From NCBI RefSeq assembly GCF_001586255.1, contig NZ_CP014544.1:2077501-2141500 (forward strand): a stretch of 64,000 nt of DNA. The letters run 5' to 3'. Positions 26,413 to 37,089 of the stretch are shown here, piece after piece. The stretch is from Zhongshania aliphaticivorans. GTDB lineage: Bacteria; Pseudomonadota; Gammaproteobacteria; Pseudomonadales; Spongiibacteraceae. Within the stretch, counting starts at the first letter, position 1; every line of letters starts with the position of its first letter. A program made the translations under genes and the position numbers. The notes under the pieces were generated by a model. That model saw only the letters and a list, made by a program, of their open reading frames with translations. It ran no database searches and was not told the DNA's origin.

Positions 26413-29400
26413 ATGAGTCAGTCTACCTCCCGCACCGCCCAACTCATTACCGCGCTCAAAAATCGCATATTGATTATTGATGGCGCAATGGGCAGCTTAA
26501 TTCAAAGCTATAAGCTGGAAGAGGCGGATTACCGTGGCGCGCGTTTTGCCGACTTCCACACCGATCTCAAAGGCAATAACGATCTGCTTACCCTGACCCG
26601 TCCCGATGTCATTCGGGAAATTCATCAGGCCTACCTCGATTCTGGCGCTGATGTTATCGAAACCAACACCTTTAACTCGACCGCGATTGCCCAGGGCGAT
26701 TACGATTTACAAGAAATTGCCGAAGAGTTAAACCGTGTTGGCGCTGAACTGGCCCGTGAAGTGGCCGATGCCGCAACCGCGCTTAACCCCGACAAACCTC
26801 GCTTTGTTGCCGGTGTTATTGGCCCCACCCCGCGCACCGCCTCTATTTCGCCCGACGTAAACGACCCCGGTGCCCGCAATACTAACTTTGATGAGCTAGT
26901 AGATAACTACTACGCAGCCACTCGCGGGCTAATTACCGGCGGCGCCGACATTCTAATGATTGAGACTATTTTTGACAGTCTCAATGCCAAGGCGGCGGTT
27001 TACGCTGTACTGCAATATTTTGAAGACACCGGCGACGAGCGACCAATCATGATCTCGGTGACCTTCCCCGACACCAGTGGCCGCACCTTGTCGGGACAAA
27101 CACCCACCGCATTCTGGAACTCCATTGCCCACGCCAAACCGCTGATCATTGGCAGCAATTGTGGTAGAAGATTCAGTGAGATACGTCCTTTTGTTGAAGA
27201 ACTTTGTGAAGCGTCTGACTGCTATTTTAGCGGCCATTTCAACGCGGGACTGCCCAATGAATTTGGCGAGTACGACGAAACCCCAGAGGACATGCATGGG
27301 GAGCTAAAGGAGTTTGCCGAGCGCGGCTTCCTCAATTTGGTTGGCGGTTGCTGCGGTACGACCCCTGCGCATATCGAGGCGATTGGCGCGGCGATGGACG
27401 GCATTGCGCCGCGCCCCCTGCCCCAGCGCGAGCCGATTTGCCGACTATCAGGCTTAGAGCCCTTTCATATCGACGCCAACTCGCTGTTTGTAAACGTCGG
27501 CGAGCGCTGTAACGTCACCGGTTCTGCGGTATTTAAGCGTCTAATCTTAGAAAACGACTATGACGCGGCCCTCTCGGTTGCTCGTCAGCAGGTCGAAAAC
27601 GGCGCCCAAGTGATCGACATCAACATGGATGAAGGCATGCTCGACGCCGAACACGCCATTGTCACCTTTTTGAACCTTATCGCTTCAGAACCGGATATCT
27701 GCCGGGTACCGATTATGGTCGACTCCTCGAAGTGGGACGTCATCGAAGCAGGCCTAAAGTGTATTCAGGGCAAGCCAATTGTTAACTCCATTTCGATGAA
27801 AGAAGGCGAGGACGAGTTTCGCGATCGCGCCCGCGCCTGCATGAAGTACGGCGCCGCTGTGGTGGTTATGGCCTTCGATGAAGACGGCCAAGCGGACACG
27901 TTTAAGCGCAAAGCGGAAATTTGCAAACGCAGCTACGATATTCTGGTCAATGAAATTGGCTTCCCGCCCCAAGATATCATATTCGACCCCAACATCTTTG
28001 CCGTGGCCACGGGCATCGACGAGCATAACAATTACGCTGTCGACTTTATTGAAGCCACTGCTTACATCAAAAAAGAGCTGCCCTATGCCATGGTGTCTGG
28101 CGGCGTATCTAACGTTTCTTTCTCGTTCAGGGGCAACAACCCCGTCCGCGAGGCGATTCACTCCGTGTTCCTCTACCACGCAATTAAAGCGGGCATGGAC
28201 ATGGGCATCGTTAACGCCAGCCAGTTGGCGATATACGATGACCTGCCGAAAGAGCTTAGAGATCACGTTGAAGACGTTATTCTCAACCGTCGCGATGACA
28301 GCACCGAGCGCCTGCTGAATATCGCCGACAAATACCGCGGCGACGGCTCAACCGCTGAAAACAAAGAAGACCTAACATGGCGCGAATGGCCAGTTGAAAA
28401 ACGCATTGAGCACGCCCTGGTCAAAGGTATCTCGACCTATATTGAAGAAGACGCCGAAGTCGCCCGCGCCGCCGCTGTTAAGCCCATCGACGTTATCGAA
28501 GGCGCCTTGATGGACGGCATGAACGTGGTTGGCGACTTATTCGGCGACGGCAAAATGTTCCTGCCCCAGGTGGTTAAGTCGGCCCGAGTAATGAAACAAG
28601 CGGTGGCCTATCTCAACCCCTTTATTGAAGCCAGTAAAGCGGTTGGCGCCAAAGCCAATGGCCGCGTGTTAATGGCCACGGTAAAAGGCGATGTTCACGA
28701 TATCGGTAAAAATATCGTAGGCGTGGTGCTGCAGTGTAATAACTTTGAGGTTATCGACCTTGGGGTTATGGTGTCTTGCGACAAAATACTCGAAACCGCC
28801 AAGCGCGAGAATGTCGATATCATTGGCCTGAGCGGACTCATTACCCCATCGCTAGACGAAATGGTGCACGTTGCCAGCGAAATGCAGCGCCAAGGAATGA
28901 CCATTCCCTTAATGATCGGCGGCGCGACTACCTCGAAAGCCCATACTGCAGTTAAGATCGAGCCCAAATACCAAAATGACGCCGTGGTCTATGTGCCCGA
29001 TGCCTCGCGCAGCGTGGCGGTTGCCACCCAGCTCATCAGTGAAGACATGAAGGCCGATTTTGTCGCCGAGCGCAAAGACGAATACGAGCGCGTTCGCGCC
29101 CGCCGTGCCGGAAGTCAGGGCAAAAAACGCTTATTAACGTATCCGATGGCTTGCGAAAACGCCTTTGTGACCGACTGGGCCAATTACACCCCGCCAGCAC
29201 CCAGTTTCTTGGGAACGCGTACCTTTGAGGACTACCCCCTCGAAACCCTGCGCGAAACTATCGACTGGACGCCTTTCTTTATATCTTGGGGCTTGGCCGG
29301 TAAATACCCCAAAATTCTTGACGATGAGACCGTAGGCGAAGCTGCGCGCAATTTATTCGACGACGGCCAGCGCATGCTCGACCGCATCATTAAAGAAAAA

Positions 29401-30108
29401 CTGTTACAGGCTAACGGTATTATCGGTTTTTGGCCCGCCCAGCGCAGCGGCGCCGATGACATCACGGTAATGAACACCGATGGCACTGCGCCACTTGAGG
29501 TGCTGCACCAACTTCGTCAGCAAGCTCAGAAGCCTGACGACAAGCCACACATGAGCTTGGCTGACTACATCGCCCCGGCCGACAGTGGTAAAACCGATTA
29601 TATCGGTGGTTTCGCAGTCACAACCGGTCTAGGCGCAGACGAACTGGCCGATAAATTTATTGCCGCCAATGACGACTACAGCGCCATCATGATTAAGGCA
29701 CTCGCAGACCGCTTGGCAGAATCCTTTGCCGAACACCTGCACTTGCGGGTGCGCAAGGAATACTGGCCCTATGCCAGTGATGAAAGCCTTAGCAATGAGG
29801 AGCTAATCAAGGAGAAATATCGCGGTATTCGACCAGCGCCGGGCTACCCAGCCTGCCCTGATCACACCGAGAAGGAAACCTTATTCCGTTTGCTCAATGC
29901 GACTAGCGAAACAGGTATTATCCTAACCGAGAGCCTTGCTATGCACCCGGCAGCGGCGGTAAGTGGCTTTTACTACTCCCACCCCGAGTCGCGCTACTTT
30001 GCCGTTGGCAAAATTGGTAAAGATCAGGTAGAAGACATTGCCGCCCGCAAAGGCATGGAAATGAAAACCATGGAACGCTGGTTGTCACCTAACCTGGACT
30101 ACGATCCA
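26413..30108 (+). CDS. metH: Cobalamin-dependent methionine synthase
   Basis: A 1231-1232 residue enzyme from ATG 26413; the frame continues upstream but lacks homology. It transfers the methyl group of methyltetrahydrofolate to homocysteine. Modules in order: homocysteine domain with zinc cysteines (GSNCG and [10 protein letters not shown]), folate domain ([11 protein letters not shown] onward), B12 cap and cobalamin domain with the lower-ligand histidine H762 in [10 protein letters not shown], and the SAM-reactivation domain ([13 protein letters not shown] near the end). All four modules appear intact, with length close to E. coli MetH (1227). Confidence 0.98.
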
Positions 30109-30201
30109 TAGCGCGTTATCAGATCTAACTGGAGAATCGAGATTTTTTAAGAAATGTCTCGGTTATCCAGTAGTTTGCATACCGTATTCCAGAGGTAGCA
30201 C

Positions 30202-30423
30202 ATGAGCGACGACAAACAACCAGAAGAACGCAAACCCGGCCCACTTGCCGTCGTAGGCAGCATTATCTCAGCGGCCTTTGGCGTGCAGAGCAGCCGCAAC
30301 CGCGAGCGCGATTTCAAACACGGTCGCTTTCGCAACTACGTCATCACTGCCATTATCTTTGTGGGTTTGTTTATTGCCACTGTGTTTACGATTGTGCAGC
30401 TGGTATTGAAGCAAACTAGCTAA
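30202..30423 (+). CDS. DUF2970 small membrane protein
   Basis: A 73-residue protein with a polar N-terminus, a block PLAVVGSIISAAFGVQSSRNRERDF typical of DUF2970 (kept here as description only), and one transmembrane helix at about 48-68. A GAGGTA site precedes the ATG. Function unknown. It follows metH by about 90 bases. Confidence 0.85.
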   Translation: MSDDKQPEERKPGPLAVVGSIISAAFGVQSSRNRERDFKHGRFRNYVITAIIFVGLFIATVFTIVQLVLKQTS

Positions 30424-30537
30424 GAACTTAGAGTCATTAGCCCACACCCTAAACCATATTTGCCTTAACGTATCGCATCCCGTTCACCTTGCCCAGGGTG
30501 GGTTTACTGTTTTAGTCCATGGTTTTACAACGTGACT

Positions 30538-31089
30538 TTACAAAACTGAGTATCGAAATTGTTCGGAAGTTAACATTTCCTGCATCGATGGCAAGTCCCG
30601 CACATCTGGGTCAAGCATATTTGCCTTAAACCAAGTGCGCTCTCGCGTACACTGAATATGGTTGTAATCCAGAATACTGTTTAACATCGCCGCCTTGAAT
30701 TTGACGTTACCATCTTTATAGGCCGCCGCAACAAGTCTATCGACAGCCTTGCCTAATGCAATGGTAAGGCCATTTACGGTGTTAACCGTAAGAGGAAGTT
30801 GTTCTGGGAGCGAGGCAATCAATGCGCTTATTTCCGCAGATGCACAGCAGCTTTCATTGCCACCTTCTGAAAGCTGAGTCAATTGCGTCGCCAGCGCTAA
30901 CATATTTTCAAATGAACCTTTTTCGTAGAGGTAGGCAAAATCCCATTGTTGATCGAGCATTTTCAGATGCCCTAGCATCAGCGCGGCCTGCTCAGCGGCA
31001 AAACTATTATCGGCGGGAATGGCCGGTATAATCACGCTCTCCAGCGCCTTGCTGAGATTGCGAATTCTATTTGAAATATCAGGCAGCAT
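30538..31089 (-). CDS. Unknown protein coupled to phosphotransferase-like gene
   Basis: A 183-residue, mainly helical, soluble protein from ATG 31089, which overlaps the upstream stop (ATG inside the end of the phosphotransferase gene). No signal peptide or known motif is seen. The C-terminal half contains NHIQCTRERTWFKANMLDPD. Tight overlap with the phosphotransferase-like gene suggests a shared role. No family recognised. Confidence 0.7.
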   Translation of the reverse strand: MLPDISNRIRNLSKALESVIIPAIPADNSFAAEQAALMLGHLKMLDQQWDFAYLYEKGSFENMLALATQLTQLSEGGNESCCASAEISALIASLPEQLPLTVNTVNGLTIALGKAVDRLVAAAYKDGNVKFKAAMLNSILDYNHIQCTRERTWFKANMLDPDVRDLPSMQEMLTSEQFRYSVL

Positions 31090-32260
31090 TGGGCAATTCC
31101 TCTCTAAGTAACATTTCAATCTGATCTAAAAATACTGCGCCGGCGGAGCCCAGCCAGGTGATAAGCAAGTCTTGGTGATTATTAGCGCGTTGGCCGGCAA
31201 TAATGGCACTAGATAAATCCATGATCGCGCATTTCCATGCATTGAGTACTTCGTAGTAACGCAAAACATCGGGCTTGATTTTACGACCTGACAAGCGCTG
31301 ATACTCAGAAATGAAGTAATCCCTTTCCATTAAGCCACACACCAGAAATTGGCCTTGGGCATTCCACGTGCCAAACAGCTTTTGCAGTATCCACGCGAGG
31401 TCTTCATGAAAATCACCAAAGTGTGCCAATTCCCAATCAAGGATGGTGGTGATTTGCCCAGACGGCTCTTCAAACATGAAGTTGCCGACACGGTAGTCGC
31501 AGTGAACCAGGCAGGGTTCTTCACAAATTGGCGCGTTTTCCCGAAGCCATTGTTCGGTTAAGCTCACCATGGGTACTGGCTCAACGCAGTCTTGCTGCCA
31601 AGTTTTAGCCCATAAATTAACTTGGTATAGCGCCGCTTCCGTGCTGTTCTTTTTGGGAATAACATAGTTAGGCAGCGCGGCATCGGCCCAGCCCTGCCAA
31701 GAGTGTAGCTTTACCAGAATATCCAGAAACTGCGGCGCTATGAGCTCGGCGTAGTGGCCATAGCTTGAGCCAATACCCGAAACACTTTGCCCCTCTAAGC
31801 TGCTGGGTTTGGTGACACCGGCCACAAAACCGGTAATCAAACCAGGGCTGCCCAGTAAGTCGCCTTCGGCGTCGACAGTCAGAATTTCGGGCACGGGAAA
31901 ACTACCCGCCAGCGCTTGTAGCAGCTCGGCTTCGCGTAAACGACAGGTTTCCACAATACCCTCTAGCGGATCCATACGCAGCACATAGCGTTGTGGCGCA
32001 GTTAGGCCGCTATGTTGCAATTGAAATAGGAACTGCTCTTTAGAGGCGCCGCCGGTCATGCGCTTAACGCCGCTAATAGTAATATCGTTCAAACCATCGG
32101 CAATAAATAGCTGCGTTAGACTTTGTTCAATCTCTTTGGCGGTCTTGGGTATGTAGGGGCCCAATTTACTGCGCTGCAGTTTGCGCTCTAGTATGTAGGC
32201 CATGCGCGGTTCAATAAGTCCGGAATTCATGTCGCTTATGCTTGTTGTGTTTGCATTCAT
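31079..32260 (-). CDS. Phosphotransferase-fold protein (APH/ACAD10-like)
   Basis: A 393-residue protein of the aminoglycoside-phosphotransferase/choline-kinase superfamily. The catalytic loop LVHCDYRVGNFMF (about 247-259) has the HxD and downstream Asn, and the metal-binding motif follows as ILDWELAHFGD (about 270-280). These proteins commonly occur in acyl-CoA or hydrophobic-substrate catabolic loci, where they may phosphorylate hydroxylated acyl compounds, as proposed for ACAD10/11. Antibiotic resistance is not implied. It is followed by the unknown 183-residue gene and preceded by the DUF7064-like gene. Confidence 0.85.
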   Translation of the reverse strand: MNANTTSISDMNSGLIEPRMAYILERKLQRSKLGPYIPKTAKEIEQSLTQLFIADGLNDITISGVKRMTGGASKEQFLFQLQHSGLTAPQRYVLRMDPLEGIVETCRLREAELLQALAGSFPVPEILTVDAEGDLLGSPGLITGFVAGVTKPSSLEGQSVSGIGSSYGHYAELIAPQFLDILVKLHSWQGWADAALPNYVIPKKNSTEAALYQVNLWAKTWQQDCVEPVPMVSLTEQWLRENAPICEEPCLVHCDYRVGNFMFEEPSGQITTILDWELAHFGDFHEDLAWILQKLFGTWNAQGQFLVCGLMERDYFISEYQRLSGRKIKPDVLRYYEVLNAWKCAIMDLSSAIIAGQRANNHQDLLITWLGSAGAVFLDQIEMLLREELPNAA

Positions 32261-32316
32261 AATGGTCCTGCCTGCGGTGTTAAAACGGGTTTTTTATTGA
32301 TGTTTTAATGGCCTAA

Positions 32317-33249
32317 TTAGTTGCCGTTGCCCTGCCAAGGAAAACTAAAGCCGCCTTCGCCCATGCCGTAGCCTTTGGTGCCGTCGGCCATGGTGTACTC
32401 CATCATTTGCTCTACGAACATGAAGGAGTCGTAGGGAAACTGCCAACGGAATAGAGGTACGCCGGTAAATTCGTAGAGCTTGCCGGTCTCATCCCAAACC
32501 TTCCAGTGCACGTGCTTAAAGCCAATGTCGTCGTCTTCGTAGGTAATGGTTTCTTCCACTTTTTCGAGTGTTAGCCAGCGCTCGCCGTTGTGGAGTATTT
32601 TTTGGTAGCTGTCACCGTGGGTGGTAATGCCATGTACCGCGACACAGCTCACGCCGTTGTCAAAAATTGGCCAGGCTAGGCGGTAGTGAATAAGCCCTGT
32701 CCAATTCCGCGGTCCAACGCTGAGGTCGCGAAAGCCCTTGTCGTCAATGTGAATGGTTTCGCCGGTGCGAAGGTGAATGTCGCCAACCACGCGACAAAAG
32801 CCTTCGGGGTGAACATAGGTGAGCTCCTTGGCAATGGCGTCGTCGTCACCGCTTTTGCTAAGGGCAATACTGTCGCCCATAGGGTGAATTAAATCCCATT
32901 CCAATTCGGCATTGAAATCATCGGTCTCGATTTTAACGATGGCGGTTTGCAGCGACTTGGTGGCGCGCATGGTAATGCCTGCCACAGTAATACCTGGGTC
33001 TAGGCGCTGATCGCTGTAGGGCAGGTTCATATTAACTCGGGTAAACAGCGGTTTGCCGTCTTTAAAAAATATGGCAAAGCAATTTATCTCGCCAACGTTT
33101 TCTAAAATACCGATGCGGAAAAAACCGCCGGTTTTTTGCTCTCTGTCGTAGAAGTTGAAATAGTAACTCTGGTTCCATTTGTATATATCAGGGTTCGGTA
33201 TATAACGCTCGATGTTTTCTGAGAGATATTCAATGCTGTGTTTGGTCAT
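32317..33249 (-). CDS. DUF7064/CrtC-like beta-barrel protein of unknown function
   Basis: A 310-residue soluble protein without a signal peptide. The pattern of beta-rich segments with GGFFRIGILENVGE near the start and a C-terminal FKHVHWKVWDETG block resembles the DUF7064 group, distantly like lipocalin-fold hydroxyneurosporene synthase/AttH. The group has no established activity known to me. It lies between the TonB receptor and the phosphotransferase, all on minus. Confidence 0.6.
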   Translation of the reverse strand: MTKHSIEYLSENIERYIPNPDIYKWNQSYYFNFYDREQKTGGFFRIGILENVGEINCFAIFFKDGKPLFTRVNMNLPYSDQRLDPGITVAGITMRATKSLQTAIVKIETDDFNAELEWDLIHPMGDSIALSKSGDDDAIAKELTYVHPEGFCRVVGDIHLRTGETIHIDDKGFRDLSVGPRNWTGLIHYRLAWPIFDNGVSCVAVHGITTHGDSYQKILHNGERWLTLEKVEETITYEDDDIGFKHVHWKVWDETGKLYEFTGVPLFRWQFPYDSFMFVEQMMEYTMADGTKGYGMGEGGFSFPWQGNGN

Positions 33250-33356
33250 GATACGCCTCCTAGCGGGCTTGATTTGCGGGGGTGTAAAAAGGACGGCACA
33301 CGAATGGTGTTGCGTACCGCCAGAGGGTGACTGTAAAAACCAAGTAAACTTAGCGC

Positions 33357-35789
33357 TTAATAGGTGTAGCCAAGGGTCAGGCCAAAGGTTCTGGAGCGAC
33401 CGGTAAAGCGCGCCGAGGTGTCTGACGAGGCGATAACGTTCGTGGTGTAATATTCGTCAAGGATATTTTTACCCCACAAGGTTACGCGCCAGTTACCATC
33501 GTCTGAGCGGTAACCCATGCGCGCATTGATCACGCTATACGCTTCCATCTCATTAAATTTCTCGGTGATGGCCTTGGCGCCAGCGTCACTTTGCTCTTGG
33601 CTATAGCTCAGACGATTGCCACCAAACGCGGCGTCAGATTCAGACTGACCATTGATATTCACACCGGCGTAAATATCGGCCCCGCGACTCAGTGGAATGG
33701 TATATTCCGCGTCGAGCATATAGGTCAGCTCAGGTGTGAAGGGAATCGGGTCGCCAGAGAAATCGGCTTCACCGGTAGCGAGTACCAAGGCGCCATTGCC
33801 GTCGCGCACTGCTTCACTGGTAAAACTAACCCCTTGATAGTCCTTAACCTCAGACTTTAAGTACGTGAAAGCGGCGGTTAAGCGCAGGCCATCGGTAACT
33901 TGGGCGGTTACATCGGCCTCTAAACCGTAAATCTCGGTCTTGGGCACATTGTCGAGGGTGTCGAGAAAGCCAAAGATTGGGTCTAAGATTTTGGTGCGCA
34001 GCTGCTTGTCTTTGTAGTCGTAGTAAAACACCGCGCTATTTAGCTGTATGGAGTTACCCGCCAGCGAGCTTTTAATACCCACTTCGTAGGCCTGCACCGA
34101 CTCTTGGGTAACGGGGTCTAGCTGGAAGAAGTTAGCCGCCGCGAGTGCAGGGTAGCTTCCTGATTTATAGCCCTTGGAAATGTTGGCGTAAATTAAGGTG
34201 TCGTCGTCCAGACCATAATCGGCTCCTAGGCGCCACGACACATTATCTTCGCTTAACTCATTTACGTATGGGTCGCCAGGCACGCTATTGTCGTTGAGGG
34301 TATAGCAACCATTAATGCCAATTGGGGTAAACGCTTCAGTGCCTAGGGCGTTGCCTAAAATATTAAACAAGGTCGCAGTGTTGGCGCCGTCACCTGCGTC
34401 AATGGCGCCAGGGGTGTTCGGCGCGGCGTAGTTACAGCTATTAACCTTAATGGTTGAGTCGGTATAGCGAGCCCCCACTTTAACGGTGAGATCGTCGCTC
34501 AGGCTGTAGTCGAGGTTGCCGAACATGGCATAAGTAGAAATTTCCTGTGCTAGGGAAATGCCACTGGTATTGATATAGGCGTTTTGATCGGTGTAATTGG
34601 TCGAGTCAATGTAGTTTAGGGTCTGGTCTTCAGCGGTATTACTTTCTTCTAGATTGGCGCCAATAACCCATTTGGCGGTGGCGTTGACGGAGGACAAGCG
34701 AATTTCACTAATCCAAGTGTCGATTTCGCCATAGCTTGGGCCCAAGTCAAATAAGACCAAAGGCAAGCCATCACCGTCGGTCGACTGCTTTTGCTCAAAA
34801 TCTTGGTAGGTAGACAAGGCGGTTAGGGTCATCTCGTCGTTCAAATCCCAGTCGCCACGAGCGACTAATTGATAGTAGTCGCGCTCAGAGGACGGGTCGA
34901 TATAGGGCGACCAATCCGCGGCTTCAGTGGCTTCAGAAGTGAATGGCTGGGCGGCAATCGCCGCTAATGTAGCCGGTGGCGCACCGCTTGCACTGTCTAC
35001 TTTGATAGCGGGGTTAAATGCTACATATTGCTGTGCTTGTGGGTCGCTATTGTCTTGCCAAGCATTAATATTAAAGAGGTAGGCAGAGCGATCTGTTGGC
35101 GTAAATTCTAATACTAAACGGCCTGCGAAATAGTCTTGTGCGCCGTTTTTGTCACTGCGCGAGGCACTTTTTTGCCACTCATCGGCTTGCAGCGACGTTA
35201 TCGCCAATCGCGCGCCAAGGGCGTCGGTCAGGGGGCCACTCACATAGCCGTTGAGCTCTTTGCGGGCGTAGTTACCTATCGAAACATCACCACCGGCTTC
35301 AAATTCTTGACTGGGCTTGGCAGTGATAAAATTGATGGCACCGCCGGTCGAATTTTGCCCAAACAGAATACCTTGGGGGCCTTTTAATACCTCTACCCGC
35401 TCTAGGTCATAGGCTGCGTGACTGGCCAGTACCGGAAAGGGCATTGGCGCTTCATCTATATATAAGCTGGTGGCAGGATAGGCTCCCAGGCTCTGCTCAT
35501 TAAAACCAATCCCGCGCAGGGTAAATATGGGAGTGTTCGAGGTGCTGGAAGAGAACACCAAACCTGGCACTACCGAAGAAATCTCTTCTAGGGAACTTAG
35601 TTTTTGCTCGGCCATTTGATCTCCGCTAACCGCGGAAATCGACAGGCCAACATCATTAATATTTTCGGCACGCTTATTGGCGGTAACAATCACCTCCTCT
35701 AGCGCTGGCGCGGCATAACTATTGGCAGAAAGAATTGCCGCACTGGCGATGGCAAGAACTAACGGATGTTTCTTATGATATTGACTCAT
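33357..35789 (-). CDS. TonB-dependent outer membrane receptor
   Basis: An 810-residue outer-membrane transporter. Signal peptide about 1-27, TonB box region EEVIVTANKR (31-40), plug domain to about 165 (with LRGIGFNEQ and GPQGILFGQNSTGGAINF), then a 22-strand barrel ending in the aromatic-terminal LGYTY. The plug motifs match the IroN/FecA-like superfamily used widely in marine proteobacteria for diverse substrates, including sterol or aromatic compounds. No siderophore genes are nearby. Its place beside catabolic-type genes suggests uptake of an organic substrate (inference). Confidence 0.93.
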   Translation of the reverse strand: MSQYHKKHPLVLAIASAAILSANSYAAPALEEVIVTANKRAENINDVGLSISAVSGDQMAEQKLSSLEEISSVVPGLVFSSSTSNTPIFTLRGIGFNEQSLGAYPATSLYIDEAPMPFPVLASHAAYDLERVEVLKGPQGILFGQNSTGGAINFITAKPSQEFEAGGDVSIGNYARKELNGYVSGPLTDALGARLAITSLQADEWQKSASRSDKNGAQDYFAGRLVLEFTPTDRSAYLFNINAWQDNSDPQAQQYVAFNPAIKVDSASGAPPATLAAIAAQPFTSEATEAADWSPYIDPSSERDYYQLVARGDWDLNDEMTLTALSTYQDFEQKQSTDGDGLPLVLFDLGPSYGEIDTWISEIRLSSVNATAKWVIGANLEESNTAEDQTLNYIDSTNYTDQNAYINTSGISLAQEISTYAMFGNLDYSLSDDLTVKVGARYTDSTIKVNSCNYAAPNTPGAIDAGDGANTATLFNILGNALGTEAFTPIGINGCYTLNDNSVPGDPYVNELSEDNVSWRLGADYGLDDDTLIYANISKGYKSGSYPALAAANFFQLDPVTQESVQAYEVGIKSSLAGNSIQLNSAVFYYDYKDKQLRTKILDPIFGFLDTLDNVPKTEIYGLEADVTAQVTDGLRLTAAFTYLKSEVKDYQGVSFTSEAVRDGNGALVLATGEADFSGDPIPFTPELTYMLDAEYTIPLSRGADIYAGVNINGQSESDAAFGGNRLSYSQEQSDAGAKAITEKFNEMEAYSVINARMGYRSDDGNWRVTLWGKNILDEYYTTNVIASSDTSARFTGRSRTFGLTLGYTY

Positions 35790-36175
35790 TTACTGCCCTC
35801 AGGGTGACGCAGTTCGATGATTGCTAAATTGGCATCGATATTCTCCGGGTTAGGAGATACTGCTGTAATTGTTCGCTCGCTATCTATTAGAGTTATTTCG
35901 ACGTATATTAGGCGCTTGCCTTGTCACCACGTTTTTACGGATTGGCAATGGCAGGTCCTAATCGGGTCTGAATACACAGTAGCAAGAGCAATACCCTGTC
36001 TGCATTGACGGAAATCCGTTATTTTTACGTTAGCGAACTAATACGTAAAATAATGAACGCAGTAAGCCTATGATTTGTATGAATGTTTTTTAGGGCTTTG
36101 ACGGATAGGCGTAAATACTTATTACCGTCTAAGCTAGGTCATATACTCTTCGTTACATAAAGAAGGTCTTATGAA
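35790..36175. promoter_or_regulatory. Divergent regulatory region between TonB receptor and LuxR-type regulator
   Basis: 386 bases without a gene. It holds the promoters of both divergent genes. A perfect inverted repeat TTTTACGT-N12-ACGTAAAA at 36023-36050 and a smaller ACGGAAATCCGT palindrome at 36008-36019 are candidate operators. The GAAGG site at 36162-36166 serves the regulator. Confidence 0.6.
36023..36050. repeat. Inverted repeat, candidate operator
   Basis: TTTTACGT (36023-36030) and its exact complement ACGTAAAA (36043-36050) are separated by 12 bases, a centre spacing of 20 bp, about two helical turns. Its position upstream of the LuxR-type gene and the TonB receptor fits binding of a dimeric regulator. 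Binding is not shown by sequence. Confidence 0.45.
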
Positions 36176-36943
36176 ATGAATAACAATAATTTTGAAATGA
36201 TGAATCACAGCCATAGCCAAAAGGTGTTAAATCGCTCGAAGGCCGATGGTATATCGCTGTTTATTTATGACAAGCGTCAAGACGATGACAAAGCGATTAG
36301 CTTTATTTACCAGCGCCACACCCAAGTCGAGGCGATGGATGATTACCGCCTGCGCTTATACAAGGTCGATTCTTTTTTACAAAAAACAATAGAACCCGGT
36401 GCGGTGCAGGGTACGGCCGTTGGCCTGAAAACAAAGGAGAATAATTTTCCGAGCACACCTAGTTCCGCCGACGCCAGCGGCATTTATTGGCGCGGCCTAG
36501 GAGCTTACGGCTACCGGCAAACTGCCTGTATGATTCATCCACTCAGCAAGAATCTCCACCTTATCATTGGTATGCAAATGCTACAGGAACGCAAAAACCT
36601 TTGCATAGAACAGGCATTGTCGGCAATGGAAGACTGGATATCAGACAGTAGCGACTATATTTTAGAAAATTCGATTAATATTTTAAGAAGTAAATGCATA
36701 ACCGAATCGCCATTGCACCACTTAGAAGATATTGCGCAAGGCATTAGCCCCAGAGAGCAGCAAGTAGTATTTGAAATTGTGCAAGGCAAAAGCAATAAAC
36801 AAATTGCAAAAACGCTTTCATTATCAAACTTTACTATCGAAAACCATCTTAGGCGAATTTACCAAAAATTCGGCGTTAAAAGCCGCACTGAGCTAATAGC
36901 TGCCGTTAATAATGGTGGATCAAAGTTATTTTTACACTCCTAA
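36176..36943 (+). CDS. LuxR-type HTH transcriptional regulator
   Basis: A 255-residue regulator with an N-terminal domain of about 180 residues without a recognised motif and a C-terminal LuxR HTH (about 190-250): GISPREQQVVFEIVQGKSNK, then IAKTLSLSNFTIENHLRRIYQKFGVKS. No receiver or conserved acyl-homoserine-lactone pocket residues were seen. ATG 36176 lies 9 bases after GAAGG. A competing ATG at 36171 would give only Met-Lys-stop. It is divergent from the TonB receptor and probably controls it. Confidence 0.88.
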   Translation: MNNNNFEMMNHSHSQKVLNRSKADGISLFIYDKRQDDDKAISFIYQRHTQVEAMDDYRLRLYKVDSFLQKTIEPGAVQGTAVGLKTKENNFPSTPSSADASGIYWRGLGAYGYRQTACMIHPLSKNLHLIIGMQMLQERKNLCIEQALSAMEDWISDSSDYILENSINILRSKCITESPLHHLEDIAQGISPREQQVVFEIVQGKSNKQIAKTLSLSNFTIENHLRRIYQKFGVKSRTELIAAVNNGGSKLFLHS

Positions 36944-37003
36944 GGCTGCGCAGCATAGGAAATATTCATTTTTATTAGCTGTATTTAATGACGCGGTAGA
37001 AAC

Positions 37004-37032
37004 ACAAAAAAATCCCCACAAACAGTGAGGAT
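37004..37032 (-). terminator. Rho-independent terminator of the 43-residue gene
   Basis: On the minus strand ATCCTCAC / GTGGGGAT (37012-37019 with 37025-37032, one mismatch, 5-base loop) is followed by seven T (37005-37011 complement). It lies 58 bases after the small gene's stop. Confidence 0.75.
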
Positions 37033-37089
37033 CTTATGCATATGCGCCACGCGATCGGGACTTTACGTCCCTAGCGACTATGCGGCTAA

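Noticed and set aside
31079-32260. Aminoglycoside resistance gene
   Set aside because: Only the phosphotransferase fold is shared; context and sequence fit catabolic-type ACAD10/11-like proteins better.
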